Shown piece by piece: positions 12,401-23,340 of a stretch of DNA of 64,000 bases (position 1 is the first letter of the stretch; every line of letters begins with the position of its first letter). The DNA comes from Potentilla sterilis. Its lineage: Eukaryota; Streptophyta; Magnoliopsida; Rosales; Rosaceae. A program made the position numbers and the translations under genes. The notes beneath the pieces were generated by a model that was given only the letters and a program-made list of their open reading frames with translations, had not been told where the DNA came from and did no database searches. Location: assembly GCA_963682095.1 (NCBI GenBank), contig OY821763.1, forward strand, positions 14,899,695-14,963,694. The letters run 5' to 3'.

Positions 12401-13901
12401 TTGGACCTTGGTACCTCCTTCTCCCTCTCAGAACCCGGTCGGCTGCAAATGGGTATTCCGCATCAAGCACAACTCTGATGGTAGCATTGACCGTCACAAG
12501 GCCCGTCTTGTTGCAAAAGGATTCCAACAGCAACAAGGTATTGCTTACGATGAAACATTTAGGCCTGTGATTAAACCTACTACTATACGAGTTGTGTTAT
12601 GCATTGCTGTATCTCGGGGCTGGTCACTTCGTCAGTTAGACGTTAAAAATGCATTTCTCCATGGTCTGCTTAAGGAGGACGTTTTTATGGTCCAACCTCC
12701 TGGCTTTGTTGATTCCGCCAAGCCTTCTTATGTCTGTAAGCTCAACAAGGCATTGTACGGTCTCAAACAAGCTCCTAGAGCCTGGTTTCATCGCATGACC
12801 TCTTTCTTGTTATCTGTGGGTTTTGTTCAAAGTGTGGCTGATTCCTCACTTTTTATTTTTCGGCAAGGGCCACACATCATCTACTTTCTTTTATATGTTG
12901 ACGATATAGTGATCACAGGGAGCAATGATAAGCTACTCCAGAGCTTTATTGATTCTTTGGGCCGTGGTTTTGATATCAAAGATCTTGGTCCTCTTCATTA
13001 TTTCCTTGGCTTACAGGTCACTAGACAACCTGATGGCATTCATATCAGTCAGCTGAAATATGCATATGACATCCTTGACAAGCATGGCATGTTGGGGACT
13101 CAACCGGTTAGCACACCCATGTCCTCAAAAGCAGCTCTCACTTCGGCTGCTGGTGATCCCCTTGTCAATCCCACGGTCTTCAGAGAAATACTTGGCTCTT
13201 TACAGTATCTAACAATCACACGACCTGACATTGCCTTCGCCGTCAACTCTCTCTCTCAGTACATGAGTCAGCCGTGTTCCTCTCACCTCATTGCTGCTAA
13301 GCGTGTCCTTCGTTACATCAAGGGCACCCTGGATCGTGGTCTTTTCTTTGGTCCTCAAAGCACATCTGCTTCTCTCTCTGCTTATGCTGATGCCGATTGG
13401 GCTGGGTGTCCTGACTCTCGCCGCTCAACTTCAGGGTATCTCGTGTATATTGGCTCCTCTTTGGTCTCTTGGTGTTCTAAAAAGCAACCAACAATCGCAC
13501 GCTCCAGTGCGGAGGCCGAGTATCGATCTCTTTCCCATGCAAGTGCCGAGACCACATGGTTAGCTTTCTTACTCTATGAGCTTGGTGCAAACATTCAGTT
13601 TCCTATTCTTCTCCATTGTGATAATCTTAGTGCTACCTATATGGCATCCAATCCTGTTTTCCACGCCCGCACCAAGCATATCGAGCTTGATTATCATTTT
13701 GTTCGTGAAAAAGTGGCTGTCGGGAGTCATCGAGTTTGCTTTATCCCTTCGGTAGATCAGCCTGCTGACCTTCTAACCAAATCTCTTCATAAGCACCGTC
13801 ATGTGCTCCTTGCTAGCAAACTTGTTCGTCCAGGACTCTCCAGTTTGAGGGGGGGGGGGGGGGTGTTAGAGCAAATTCCTCTGAGCATTCATAGACATTA
13901 A
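9447..13901 (+). pseudogene. Copia-1 Gag-Pol polyprotein, broken by frameshifts and one stop
   Basis: Gag starts MADPSFTPSQNPSQ at 9447, shifts frame near 9500, and continues as TNYLTWLNQIQPYL to a TAG at 10124-10126. Downstream in the same frame are a zinc knuckle CPNCHSNQHGLHQC, protease WYPDTGATHHM, the GAG-pre-integrase WHNRLGHPSSNV, and integrase with the DDE residues in VIHSDVW, QSDNGTEY and LAERKHRH, up to 11995. A second frame change lies in the Ser/Pro-rich linker (about 11750-12000). Reverse transcriptase (WVFRIKHNSDG, QLDVKNAFLHG, YVDDIVITG) and RNase H (ADADWAGCPDSRRSTSGY) are then open from 12018 to 13901. The frame runs a few codons into the 3' LTR. The TAG after gag could in principle be read through, but the frameshifts argue for decay. 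Confidence 0.9.
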
Positions 13902-14077
13902 TTGTTGATTGTGTAACTGTAAATGTAGAAGTTATTATAGCTGTAGGATCAGTTTTGGTATCGTATCAATTACATCCACTGATTCTGTAATGGTTAATTA
14001 CAACCAGATCATACTTCCCCTATATATGTTGTATACTGTAAAGAACAAAATCAATACATTCAAAATCATTTTCTACA
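13864..14077 (+). repeat. Copia-1 3' LTR
   Basis: 214 bp, identical by eye to the 5' LTR, preceded by the G-run polypurine tract and followed by target duplication CTTAG. Confidence 0.95.
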
Positions 14078-14191
14078 CTTAGCTTAGATATTAATTTTGT
14101 TTTTCTCTATTTAAGGAGGACGCATTCGCAAATTTCTCAAGTCGTCCGTGAATATCGAAAAATTTCCTACAGGGTGCCTATGGCAGTGTTG

Positions 14192-14683
14192 GTAAGTTTC
14201 GTCATGTTGATCTTAGATATCTATAAAGGTTTTGCATTGAATGACATTAGCATTTTCAATTCATGTTTTATTTTGCCAATTTCATTATAAAACGCTTCCG
14301 TCCCCTTGTGTTGTTGTTCTTGCTATTTACGACATTAGGCTCAGTTGAATGTTGATGGTTGCATACTTTTCGCTTTATAGGAGTGTGAATATGGTAAATA
14401 GACACTAATATTGCTCAATGTGAAGTCTCATTGATAAAACACCGAAACCCATAAACCTACTCACCAAAAATTAGTACAATTGCAGAAAAGCAAGCCTTCT
14501 GAAACTTTTGCTCAAACTTTTTTCTTTTTCGAATAATACTTTTGAGTTCACTCTGTATATGTGCTCTTTATTTCTTACAATTCAATTCTTTTTTTTGGTC
14601 AAAGTTGGTGCTGTCCAGGCTTCCAATAATATACTCGCTGTCTTGTTTACATGTTTTTTTTATACCCATTTTCTTCGTCCCAG
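14192..14683 (+). other. Intron 3 of the FANCJ-like gene
   Basis: Donor GT at 14192 and acceptor AG at 14682-14683. AT-rich; no element or gene is recognised in it. Confidence 0.7.
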
Positions 14684-14758
14684 GCTTCCAGGAAACATTA
14701 CTGCACAAATGCACAAGTACATGGGAGAGAGGATATCGATGAAGAATGGTACACTTGC

Positions 14759-14956
14759 TATTGAGGAAGAAGATTCTAAGTGATTGACATCCTTGAGTAT
14801 AGGGATTTCACGTATATAGGATAGTAAATACAGAAGATATGTTTCCTATTTTAGAGAGAAGTGTTGAACAAGAATAGGGTTACTGCTGTATATAAGGATG
14901 TAATCTGTCATTGAATTGAGTGAATGTGAAAACCATTTTCAATCATAAACTTGAGA
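14759..14956 (+). repeat. Copia-2 5' LTR
   Basis: 198 bp, identical by eye to 19518-19715, directly followed by primer-binding site TGGTATCAGAGC. A TATATAAGG motif near 14895 is a candidate TATA box. Confidence 0.93.
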
Positions 14957-15026
14957 TGGTATCAGAGCAATACGCTCTTGAGACCTAAAATCCTAAAACC
15001 CTAGAGAAACACAAACTGATACCCCA

Positions 15027-18000
15027 ATGACTGGAGAAGACGCATTCAAACCCGAGACTCAATCCGAGTCGCAGGGATCAAAGTTCAAAGCGCCTTGGGA
15101 GAATTCGAATCATCCACTCTGTATCCTTCCTTCAGATCAGCCGGGGACTGTCCTTTCTGAAATTCTGGAGGGAGACAACTATGTGACATGGGAGAGTTCG
15201 ATGCAAATGGCTCTCGTGATTAAGAACAAGGTGGGATTCATTGATGGATCCCAAGAGAAACCAACTCACAACCCTTCTGAGCAATTGCAATGGGAGAAAT
15301 GCAACACACTGGTCAAATCCTGGCTTATGGCTACAATGTCGAAGGAAATTTCAAAGAGTGTGCTTCATTGCAAGACTGCCAAGGCCGTCTGGGATGAATT
15401 AAAGGAGAGGTTTGCTCAAATCAATACTGTCTCTCTTTATGAACTGGAATCTTCTATATACACTTGTGAACAGGGAACAAGCTCCGTAACCACATTCTTT
15501 ACGAAGCTTAAAGGCCTCTGGGATCAAAAGGAGGCGCTTTGCAAACTCCCAATTTGCACTTGTGATGCGAATGACGCTGTGAAGAGTTATGTAGACACGC
15601 AGAAGACATTGAAATTCCTAATGGGTTTGAATGATAACTTTGCTCAAACCAGAAGCAACATTATTGGAATGGAACCTTTTCCCAATTTAAACAAGGCATA
15701 TTCTTTAGCACTGCGACACGAGAAGCAACTGGAGGTGTCAAGTGTCAAGCCTACTGCTGTGACTGAGAGTGCTGCGTTTGCAGTCAAGAGGTCTGGAGGA
15801 GAAGGGAATCGGTCCACTCGAGAAGGCACAAGGGCAAGCAGATGGTGTGAAAAGTGCAAGGTGGACAACCATGATACTCAATACTGCAGAGCACACATAA
15901 CGTGCACCTTTTGTGAAGGCACTGCCCATTCCTACAATTTTTGTAGGAGGAGAAAGAGGCTGATGGGGGAAACCTCAAATAATGGGAAGCGAGAAGGACA
16001 GAGCTCCAAATCCAGGGCCAATTTTGTTGGTGAAGTAAAAAAAGAAGACATGATCGACTTTCCTCTTTCACAAGGGGAGTGTCAACAAATGATGGGGCTA
16101 TTAAACAAGATCAAGAATGGGGCTGGTAACTCCAATGAAGGCAGACAACTATTGGAGATGCTGAATTCATCAACTCCTTCTTCCACAAATCTCGTCGGTA
16201 CTGTTCCCAATTATGAGGAGATGTCAGGTAAAATATGTGCAGTCTCACAAAATGATAAGCAAGTAGTATGGATATTTGATAGCGGTGCCAGTGATCATGT
16301 GGTATGCAATTTTGATTTACTCACCCATGCTAAAGCGGTGCATAACCGCAGCGTGCGTCTACCTAATAACACCAGGTTGCAAGTGTCACATATTGGGACA
16401 GTTTGTTTTTCACCTAGCTTCACACTCCACAACGTCCTGTGTGTTCCTCTATTTTACTTGAATCTCATATCTGTAAGCAAGCTAGTATCGGATTCCTTCT
16501 ACATGACTATATTCATTCGACGAGTTTGTTTTGTACAGGACCTTCGCTCGGGCGCGGTGATTGGGACGGGAGCTGAACATGAAGGGCTTTACTGTCTCAC
16601 AATGCCTAAAGAAGGAACATGCAACGTAGTCCACACCAAACAACAAGAACCTTGGCATGAGAGATTAGGCCATCCCTCTAGCAAAGTATCGTCACTATTT
16701 CCCTTCTTGCATAATAAAGCTTGTGCTCCAAGTAGTTGTTCAATTTGTCCTCTGGCCAAACAGACTCGCCATCCATTTCCTTTGAGTAATTCTATCAGTA
16801 ATACATGCTTTGAATTGATTCATGTTGATATTTGGGGTGGGTACCATGTTCCAACTATTTCTAATGCTAATCCTCACCATAGTCGATGATCACACAAGGT
16901 GTACTTGGGTTTACCTGATGCATCAAAAGTCAGAAGCTAGGCAGTTACTCATTTCTTTCATTTGCATGGTCGACACACAATTTAATGCCAAAGTTAAAAT
17001 CGTTAGAAGTGATAATGGTCCGGAATTCAAATGTGTTGATTTTTACTCTTCAAAGGGAATTTTGCACCAAACGAGTTGCGTCAACACACCACAACAAAAT
17101 GGTATCGTTGAACGCAAACATCGTCATCTTCTCAATGTAGCTCGAGCACTCCTCTTCCAATCCAATCTTCCTAAAGAATTTTGGGGTGACGCCATACTCA
17201 CTGCCGCCTATTTGATTAACCGTACCCCATCATCAGTTTTACAAGGAAAAACTCCATTTGAAAAGCTTTTTCACAAAGCACCCACCTATACTCACTTGCG
17301 AGTTTTTGGATGTCGCTGTTTTGTATCTTCCCATCCACTCAAACCAAGTAAATTTGACCCTCGGTCAAGGGAATGCATTTTTCTAGGATATCCTAGTAAT
17401 CAAAAGGGGTACAAAGTCTACTGTATTCAAGAACAGAAAACCCTAGTTTCTAGGGATGTCATATTTTTTGAAAAAGAGTTTCCTAGTCCAACTCCGAGTC
17501 TATCTTCTGGTTCTGTTCCACATAAGAGTCCTTTTACTCCTCTCACTTTACCATCCTCCACCAACTCCCCTATATGTGAGGACGATGATGATTATTTGCT
17601 GCCTCCTCCAGAGACAACTACCACCACTTCTGCTGACATGCAAGCCGAACCTCCTACACCTTCCTCTCCTACCCAACAATCATCCACCACTGCCAACATC
17701 CCGCCACCAGAAATCTCTCCCCATCTTCCTGCACCACAACAAAATATTGCTGCCCCTGATCCGCCTCTCCGGAGGTCCAACCGTGCCACCACAGTCCTCA
17801 CTACGTTGCAGGGATTCCATATTGAAGCCACGCTTCCTTCCCGCTCCCTTTCGTCACCGTCTTCGAGCACTGAAGGTCCCTCAGGTACGAACCATCCTAT
17901 TGCTCAGGTTCTTTCATATGACATGCTTTCACCGGAGCATAGAAACTTTGTGGCTAACATTTCTCTTGTCAAAGAGCCTCACACTTTCTCTCAGGCCGTA

Positions 18001-19542
18001 ACTGACCCCAAATGGCGTGAGGCCATGGACAATGAAATTGCTGCTCTCCAACACAACCAGACCTGGAGTATAGTTCCTCTACCACCTGGAAAAAGGGCTA
18101 TCGGATGTAAGTGGGTATACAAGGTGAAGTACAACCCAGATGGAACTGTTGAACGGTACAAAGCACGACTCGTCGCGAAAGGTTATAGTCAAGTGGAAGG
18201 GATTGATTATCAAGAGACATTTGCACCCGTCGCTAAATTAACTACAGTTCGGGTACTTCTCAGCTTGGCTGCCATGCAAAATTGGCATGTTCACCAACTC
18301 GACGACGTTAACAACGCTTTCTTGCAAGGTGATCTTTATGAAGAAGTCTACATGGAAGTTCCTCCTGGTTTTGGTCGAAAGGGGGAGAACAATGTCTGCC
18401 GTCTGCACAAGTCGTTGTATGGACTCAAGCAGGCTTCCCGCCAGTGGTTCTTGAAACTCTCCGCTGCTCTTCACACCGGCGGCTTTCGCCAATCTTGGGC
18501 AGACTACTCGTTATTCGTCCGCAACCAGCAGGGAAGGTGTACAGTTTTATTAGTATATGTGGACGATGTGATCGTGGCAGGAAACAATTTAGAAGACTTA
18601 TTGAAGACGAAGCATTTCCTTGCAAAGTGTTTCAAGTTAAAAGACTTGGGTAAACTCCGGTACTTTCTTGGCATAGAAGTAGCACGGTCGGACAGAGGGA
18701 TGGTACTCAACCAACGCAAATATGCATTGGAAATCCTAGAGGACTCTGGTTTCTTGGGTGCTAAGACTTCGAAAATTCCTTTTGATCAAAATTTGCAGCT
18801 GGGACACGAAGAAGGAATTGAGCTTGCTGATGCGTCTCAATATCGTAGACTCGTGGGTAGGCTTATTTACCTAACCATAACCAGGCCCGATCTTGCATAT
18901 TCGGTGCATATCTTAAGTCAGTACATGCACAAACTTCGAAAGCCACATCTAGAAGCTGCACACAAGGTATTACGGTATATCAAGCACACTCCAGGGCAAG
19001 GCATTCTCTTGCCTTCCTATGGACGGTTGGAACTAGAAGCCTTCTGTGACGCTGATTGGGCACGTTGCAAAGATACTCGAAGATCCACCACAGGTTATTG
19101 CATTTTCTTTGGTAAATCTCTTGTTTCGTGGAAGTCGAAGAAGCAGGACACGGTGTCTAGGTCCAGCGCTGAAGCGGAATACAGATCGATGGCCACCACA
19201 AGCTGTGAGGTAACTTGGCTTCGCAGCTTACTTCGAGACCTATATGTTCCACAGAGCAAACCAACCAGTTTGTTTTGCGACAACAGAGCAGCAATCCATA
19301 TCTCATCCAATCCGGTTTTCCATGAGAAGACTAAACACATCGAAATTGACTGTCATGTTGTAAGGGAGAAGGTGCAACATGGAGTGATCAAAACACAGTT
19401 CATTCGAAGCAGCGAGCAACCAGCAGACCTCTTAACTAAACCACTGGGTTTGAAACAGTTCAAACTGCTATTACACAAGTTGGGTGTCATCAATATCCAC
19501 TCCAACTTGAGGGGGAGTATTGAGGAAGAAGATTCTAAGTGA
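15027..19542 (+). pseudogene. Copia-2 Gag-Pol polyprotein, nearly intact with one frameshift
   Basis: One long frame (15027-16889) holds gag (HPLCILPSDQPGTVL, GDNYVTWESSMQMAL), two CCHC knuckles (CEKCKVDNHDTQYC and CTFCEGTAHSYNFC), protease IFDSGASDHVV, GAG-pre-integrase WHERLGHPSSKV and the first integrase Asp (IHVDIWG). A second frame (to 19542, useful from about 16870) continues with integrase SDNGPEFK and IVERKHRH, reverse transcriptase (WVYKVKYNPDGT, YVDDVIVAG) and RNase H (DADWARCKDTRRSTTGY). The two frames join near 16860-16875 where a few nucleotides appear lost, a single break in integrase. RT motif A reads HQLDDVNNAF, with one extra Asp codon (GACGAC at 18301-18306) compared with the usual QLDVNNAF. 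Otherwise this is the best-preserved element in the window. Confidence 0.9.
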
Positions 19543-19715
19543 TTGACATCCTTGAGTATAGGGATTTCACGTATATAGGATAGTAAATACAGAAGATATG
19601 TTTCCTATTTTAGAGAGAAGTGTTGAACAAGAATAGGGTTACTGCTGTATATAAGGATGTAATCTGTCATTGAATTGAGTGAATGTGAAAACCATTTTCA
19701 ATCATAAACTTGAGA
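19518..19715 (+). repeat. Copia-2 3' LTR
   Basis: 198 bp, preceded by the purine tract TTGAGGGGGAG and followed by target duplication CTTGC. It matches the 5' LTR without a visible difference. Confidence 0.93.
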
Positions 19716-19720
19716 CTTGC

Positions 19721-19797
19721 AGCAGAATTTTGTTTTCACACACACACACACTCTCTCTCTCTCTCTCTCTCTGAGACATGTTTTCCGAATTTCTCAG
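19721..19797 (+). repeat. CA/CT microsatellite in the intron remnant after copia-2
   Basis: A CA run followed by a CT run at about 19738-19772, then a pyrimidine-rich acceptor (TTCTCAG) before the exon at 19798. This is the 3' part of the intron into which copia-2 inserted. Confidence 0.8.
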
Positions 19798-20083
19798 CAA
19801 TCTACTTTCGAAGGATCGAGTGGTTGGATGCGTAGAATTTAAGTGAGTAATTTCTTCATTCATATACCTCCTTTTTTCTACTTTTCTGCAAACTTTAGAA
19901 CAATTTAACTAAGAGTATAAAGCACCAAACTTTCTCTTGCAAACAGAAATGCAAACAAAGTCAAAGGACATCCATATCTTCAGAAAGGAGGTTGCCATGA
20001 GGCCTACGATATTGAGGATCTCATGAAAATTGGAAAAGTTGTCAAAGGTTCTACTTTCTAGATATATGCATCAATATGTGTGC

Positions 20084-20086
<3 letters not shown>

Positions 20087-20126
<40 letters not shown>
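20087..20126. repeat. (AT)n microsatellite
   Basis: About 20 AT units in an intron of the FANCJ-like gene. Confidence 0.9.
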
Positions 20127-20128
<2 letters not shown>

Positions 20129-23100
20129 CTATGGTTATTGATATTCTTTTCATTGTCAGGTTGTTCATATTATGCCGCTCGCTCTATGTCAGAAGATGCA
20201 GAATTAGTTTTTTTGTCCATATAACTACATCATTAATCCAGTAATTAGGGGAGCCATGGAAGTAGATATTCAGGGGTCCATTGTAGTTCTGGATGAAGCC
20301 CAGTAAGTTGTACAGCTTTATATGTATCGTTTTACATCGTCTTTTCACATCGTTCTCCTCACTTTTTCACTGAAAATTTTGGTAAACCAGATGCATAAGC
20401 AATCTGAGTGGTATTTCATCAGTTTCTAGAATTCTATCTACTGAACAGTTTGTTTTCTTTCATTCTTTCAACATTGAGGTTATCGTTTGTTTGACTTGCT
20501 TATGCATAATTAAAAAAAAAAAAACTTACTTTTTCCAGTCTACTTTTGCATATGATGATAGTAGTATTTATAATATATGCAGAAAATGCTTTTGAGTTAG
20601 TAAGTTGCAAGATTCCTATGGATTCCTTTTCCTGCGGGATGAAACTAAATGAGATCTTTCCTTTGTATTTTCCAAAAGCTTATGCTAGATTTGAATACCT
20701 CAAAAATTATCTAATAAATGATTTGATTTTCTCTTATGTCTGTAATTATAATTTATGTATTTGTCTCTGATGTCCTGTTTGCAACACAGGCATTTCACTG
20801 CATGTTTTGAGCTGGATACTCTTTCTAAGCTCTCAATTCATATGTTTTCCATAGAGGGTCTGCTGCTAGTTATCTTTCTAATATGTATATATGCTCATGT
20901 TATGCTGCATCAATAGAAGGTTTGATTTCTATTTACTTGTGAGTTTCTTAGAAGTTCTTTCAAACCACTGTCTGCAGCAATATAGAGGACGTTGCTCGTG
21001 ATGCTGGTAGCGTAGATATTGTTGAAGAAGTTCTGAACAGTAAGATACTAAATTAGTATAATTTCATTCCACGCCACTTTCTATTACTTATGTATTTTCC
21101 ATACCTTCTAAAAGAATTGCAGATGGAACTGAAGCAGCTTTGCCCGCTGGATGTTTTGGTTTACCAACCTCTATATGAAATGATACAGGTTTTGTTTTAT
21201 AGAATGCAATTGTCTTTATTGCATTCAACTGTCCTGTTTGAATCTTTGGTCATCTGAGTGCTACATACATACAAGACATCTTAAGTTGGATTGAGCGAAG
21301 AAAAGATAAGTTAGAAAAGCGTGAATTTCAGCACTTCGTCTCTTGGTAAGGAATTTGGTTGATATGTTCATCAACTTCTTTGTTTTTATTATGTATTCAG
21401 TTAATAGTTAAAATAAAGTAATAGTTCACGGTATAATGGGGCATGATTAGATTTTTCATTATATGAACAAAACAAAACAAAGCACATGAGGGCCGGTTAG
21501 TTTTTTTTATTTTGTAACAGCTGCGGCTGGTTAGTTTTTTTTTCCTTTTCTTTTTGGGCTTTGTGCCCCCAAAAAAAAAAATACCCACACGAGTGCCTAA
21601 TATTTTAACTGTTTTCCTGGTTATAATTAAATACCACTCATTTCTAAACTAGTACTGATAGAGTGAAAAGTGTTTATTTACTATATATAATCTTTCTCAT
21701 TGGAATGTTTCTAAGTTTTGAGTTTAGTAAACTGGCATCTTTATTTCCTAGTCATCTTAGAAAGTATATCTTACATCTCTTCTTTTGGGGTTCATTGTTG
21801 GTTTTGTATGTTGCAGTTGGACTGGTGAGAAAGCCTTAAGAGAGCTCCAGGAAGTTAATATAACAAAGCAGTGCTTCCCAATCTTACTTGAATGTGCCAC
21901 AAAGGTACTTTAGTTATGAACATTTGTACTGTTTCATACTAGTTAGTATTTTGTGCTGTTTGCCAATTCTCTTTCTATTTCAGGCAATCAAAGCCGCTAC
22001 AGATAAAGAATCAGAGGTAGCACATTTAAGTGGCATGGCTGTTGTGACATTGGAAGGTAAAACCTTCTACTTGATATGTTTCCATAAACCAGATTTAACT
22101 TGACTAATTCAATTGAATCTATGGAAATATCACAGGTTTGTTCTCTTCGCTCGCTTACTTCTTCTCAAGAAATGGGTCTCATATGGTCGATTACCAGCTT
22201 GCTCTACAAAGATATGTTAAAAGAGACGTTGGTAAGTAGTTCTATTAGCTTTAGTATATGTATATGTGAGCATTGTGATGGAGAACATCTGCCTGATCTT
22301 TTCCTATTCAAATTGGCCTTCTGTCTATGAGGTCATTTTTCATTGAAATCGTGATGTAAACAGTACAATTACCATATCTTACAAATTTGGTCATTTGTAT
22401 AACCTGTTAGCTCCATTTATTATGAGAGGTAAAATTTAATGATGAAACATTAGAACTTGATGATAGTTATCACTCCCATCATGCCAATGGTCATTATATT
22501 CCTCTTTGTTGTACTACCATTCATAATTTAAGACTGAGCTGCAGCTTGATAAAGTATGGGTTCTGACATTGTATCAGGAACTTTTGGCGATTGGACACAT
22601 ACTTTCAGTTTGTGGTGCTTGAATCCTGCTGTTGTGTTTCAACATATTGCCAATCTTTCCTTGTCAGTCATTTTAACATCAGGGTTAGTTTAGTGCGAGC
22701 AATACTATGTTACTGCATATTCATTACTGATACTTAAAAAATCAGGATGTAACTATTTAAATGTTGTTTTCCGCTCATAATTAACGTCAGATTTCTGCTT
22801 CTACCTGAGATTTCTTCAATCCAAGCTTCAGTTGCATGACATTCCTTTATGTAGAATATTTAGTACAGCGATAATAATCTATTTTTTTTTTATTGAAATT
22901 AGGACATTGTCACCAATGAATTCCTTTTCATCTGAGCTTGGCCTTCAGTTTGGAAGTAAGCTCCCCATGTAATTGATGTTGAATCACAAGTATGTTATAC
23001 GTCGTTTCTCTGTGCTTTTACTGATTATTTATTCTTGATAGTTGCACTGCTTTTATAGTTACAAGGTATCACCTTTGCTACTGCAGGTTTGGCCTACTAT

Positions 23101-23340
23101 TATTTTTACTGGCCCGGGTAATGTGCCATTGAATGCAAGTTATAAGACCGCAGATGAATATGCTTTCCAGGTAATTTGGGCAAAATTGTATGTATTTTTT
23201 TAATATTTTGAATAGGTCTGTTTTCCAATGCAACTTTAAGTTTGTCTTGTGCTACATTGAAGGATGCACTTGGAGTTTCAGGGCAATGCTATGGGGAAGA
23301 CGAAGAAGAAGCAGTGATGCAGTCGGCTGCTGATATTTAG

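Larger units (their letters stand above)
9160..14077 (+). mobile_element. Ty1/copia LTR retrotransposon 1, full length
   Basis: A 4,918-bp element with LTRs at 9160-9373 and 13864-14077 (214 bp each, no difference seen), starting TGTTAGAGC and ending TTCTACA. The 5-bp target duplication CTTAG is at 9155-9159 and 14078-14082. A primer site complementary to initiator tRNA-Met (TGGTATCAG) starts at 9374, and a run of 15 G at 13849-13863 serves as the polypurine tract. It is inserted, in sense, in the second intron of the FANCJ-like gene. Identical LTRs mean a recent insertion, yet the coding region carries several breaks. Confidence 0.96.
14759..19715 (+). mobile_element. Ty1/copia LTR retrotransposon 2, full length, inserted 10 bp inside an intron
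   Basis: A 4,957-bp element with two 198-bp LTRs (14759-14956 and 19518-19715) that look identical. It is flanked by target duplication CTTGC (14754-14758 and 19716-19720). The LTR ends are unusual (TATTGAGG...CTTGAGA rather than TG...CA), but the start is supported by the adjoining purine tract (19508-19517) and the end by the tRNA-Met primer site TGGTATCAGAGC (14957-14968). The insertion lies 10 bp after the exon donor at 14748/14749, leaving only GTACACTTGC of the original intron before the element. Insertion is in sense with the host gene. Confidence 0.95.
8302..23340 (+). pseudogene. FANCJ: FANCJ/BRIP1-like DEAH helicase, multi-exon, damaged and truncated
   Basis: This is a homologue of the iron-sulphur superfamily 2 helicase that unwinds DNA in crosslink repair. 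Exon 1 has YRIGGIDVEFPYHPYGAQ and Walker A SPTGTGKS followed by LLCSILAWQQSF, nearer FANCJ than RTEL1. Exons by splice sites: 8302-8607, 8876-8960 (APTIYYAS), 14116-14191 (RTHSQISQVVREYRKISYR), 14684-14748, 19798-19842, 19947-20047, 20160-20302, 20978-21039, 21115-21188, 21276-21345, 21817-21904, 21984-22056, 22136-22230, 22578-22683, 22903-22989, 23087-23170 and 23263-23340. The DEAH box is split between the exons ending at 20302 and starting at 20978 (DEA-H-NIED). Lesions: a frame change in exon 1 near 8565, a seventh T in a run (20208-20214) that shifts frame, a phase mismatch at 21188/21276, about 7 nt lost near 22957, and a stop at 23338 that removes the C-terminal helicase domain. Two copia elements sit in its introns. 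Confidence 0.85.

Noticed and set aside
14957..14968. TGGTATCAGAGC considered as part of a tRNA gene (also at 9374, 29878 and about 43080)
   Set aside because: These are primer-binding sites complementary to the tRNA 3' end; no cloverleaf surrounds them.
20030..20224. Short frame MEKLSKVLLSRYMHQ... crossing an intron
   Set aside because: It reads through a GT-AG intron with an AT microsatellite; the real exons on each side are in the FANCJ frame.
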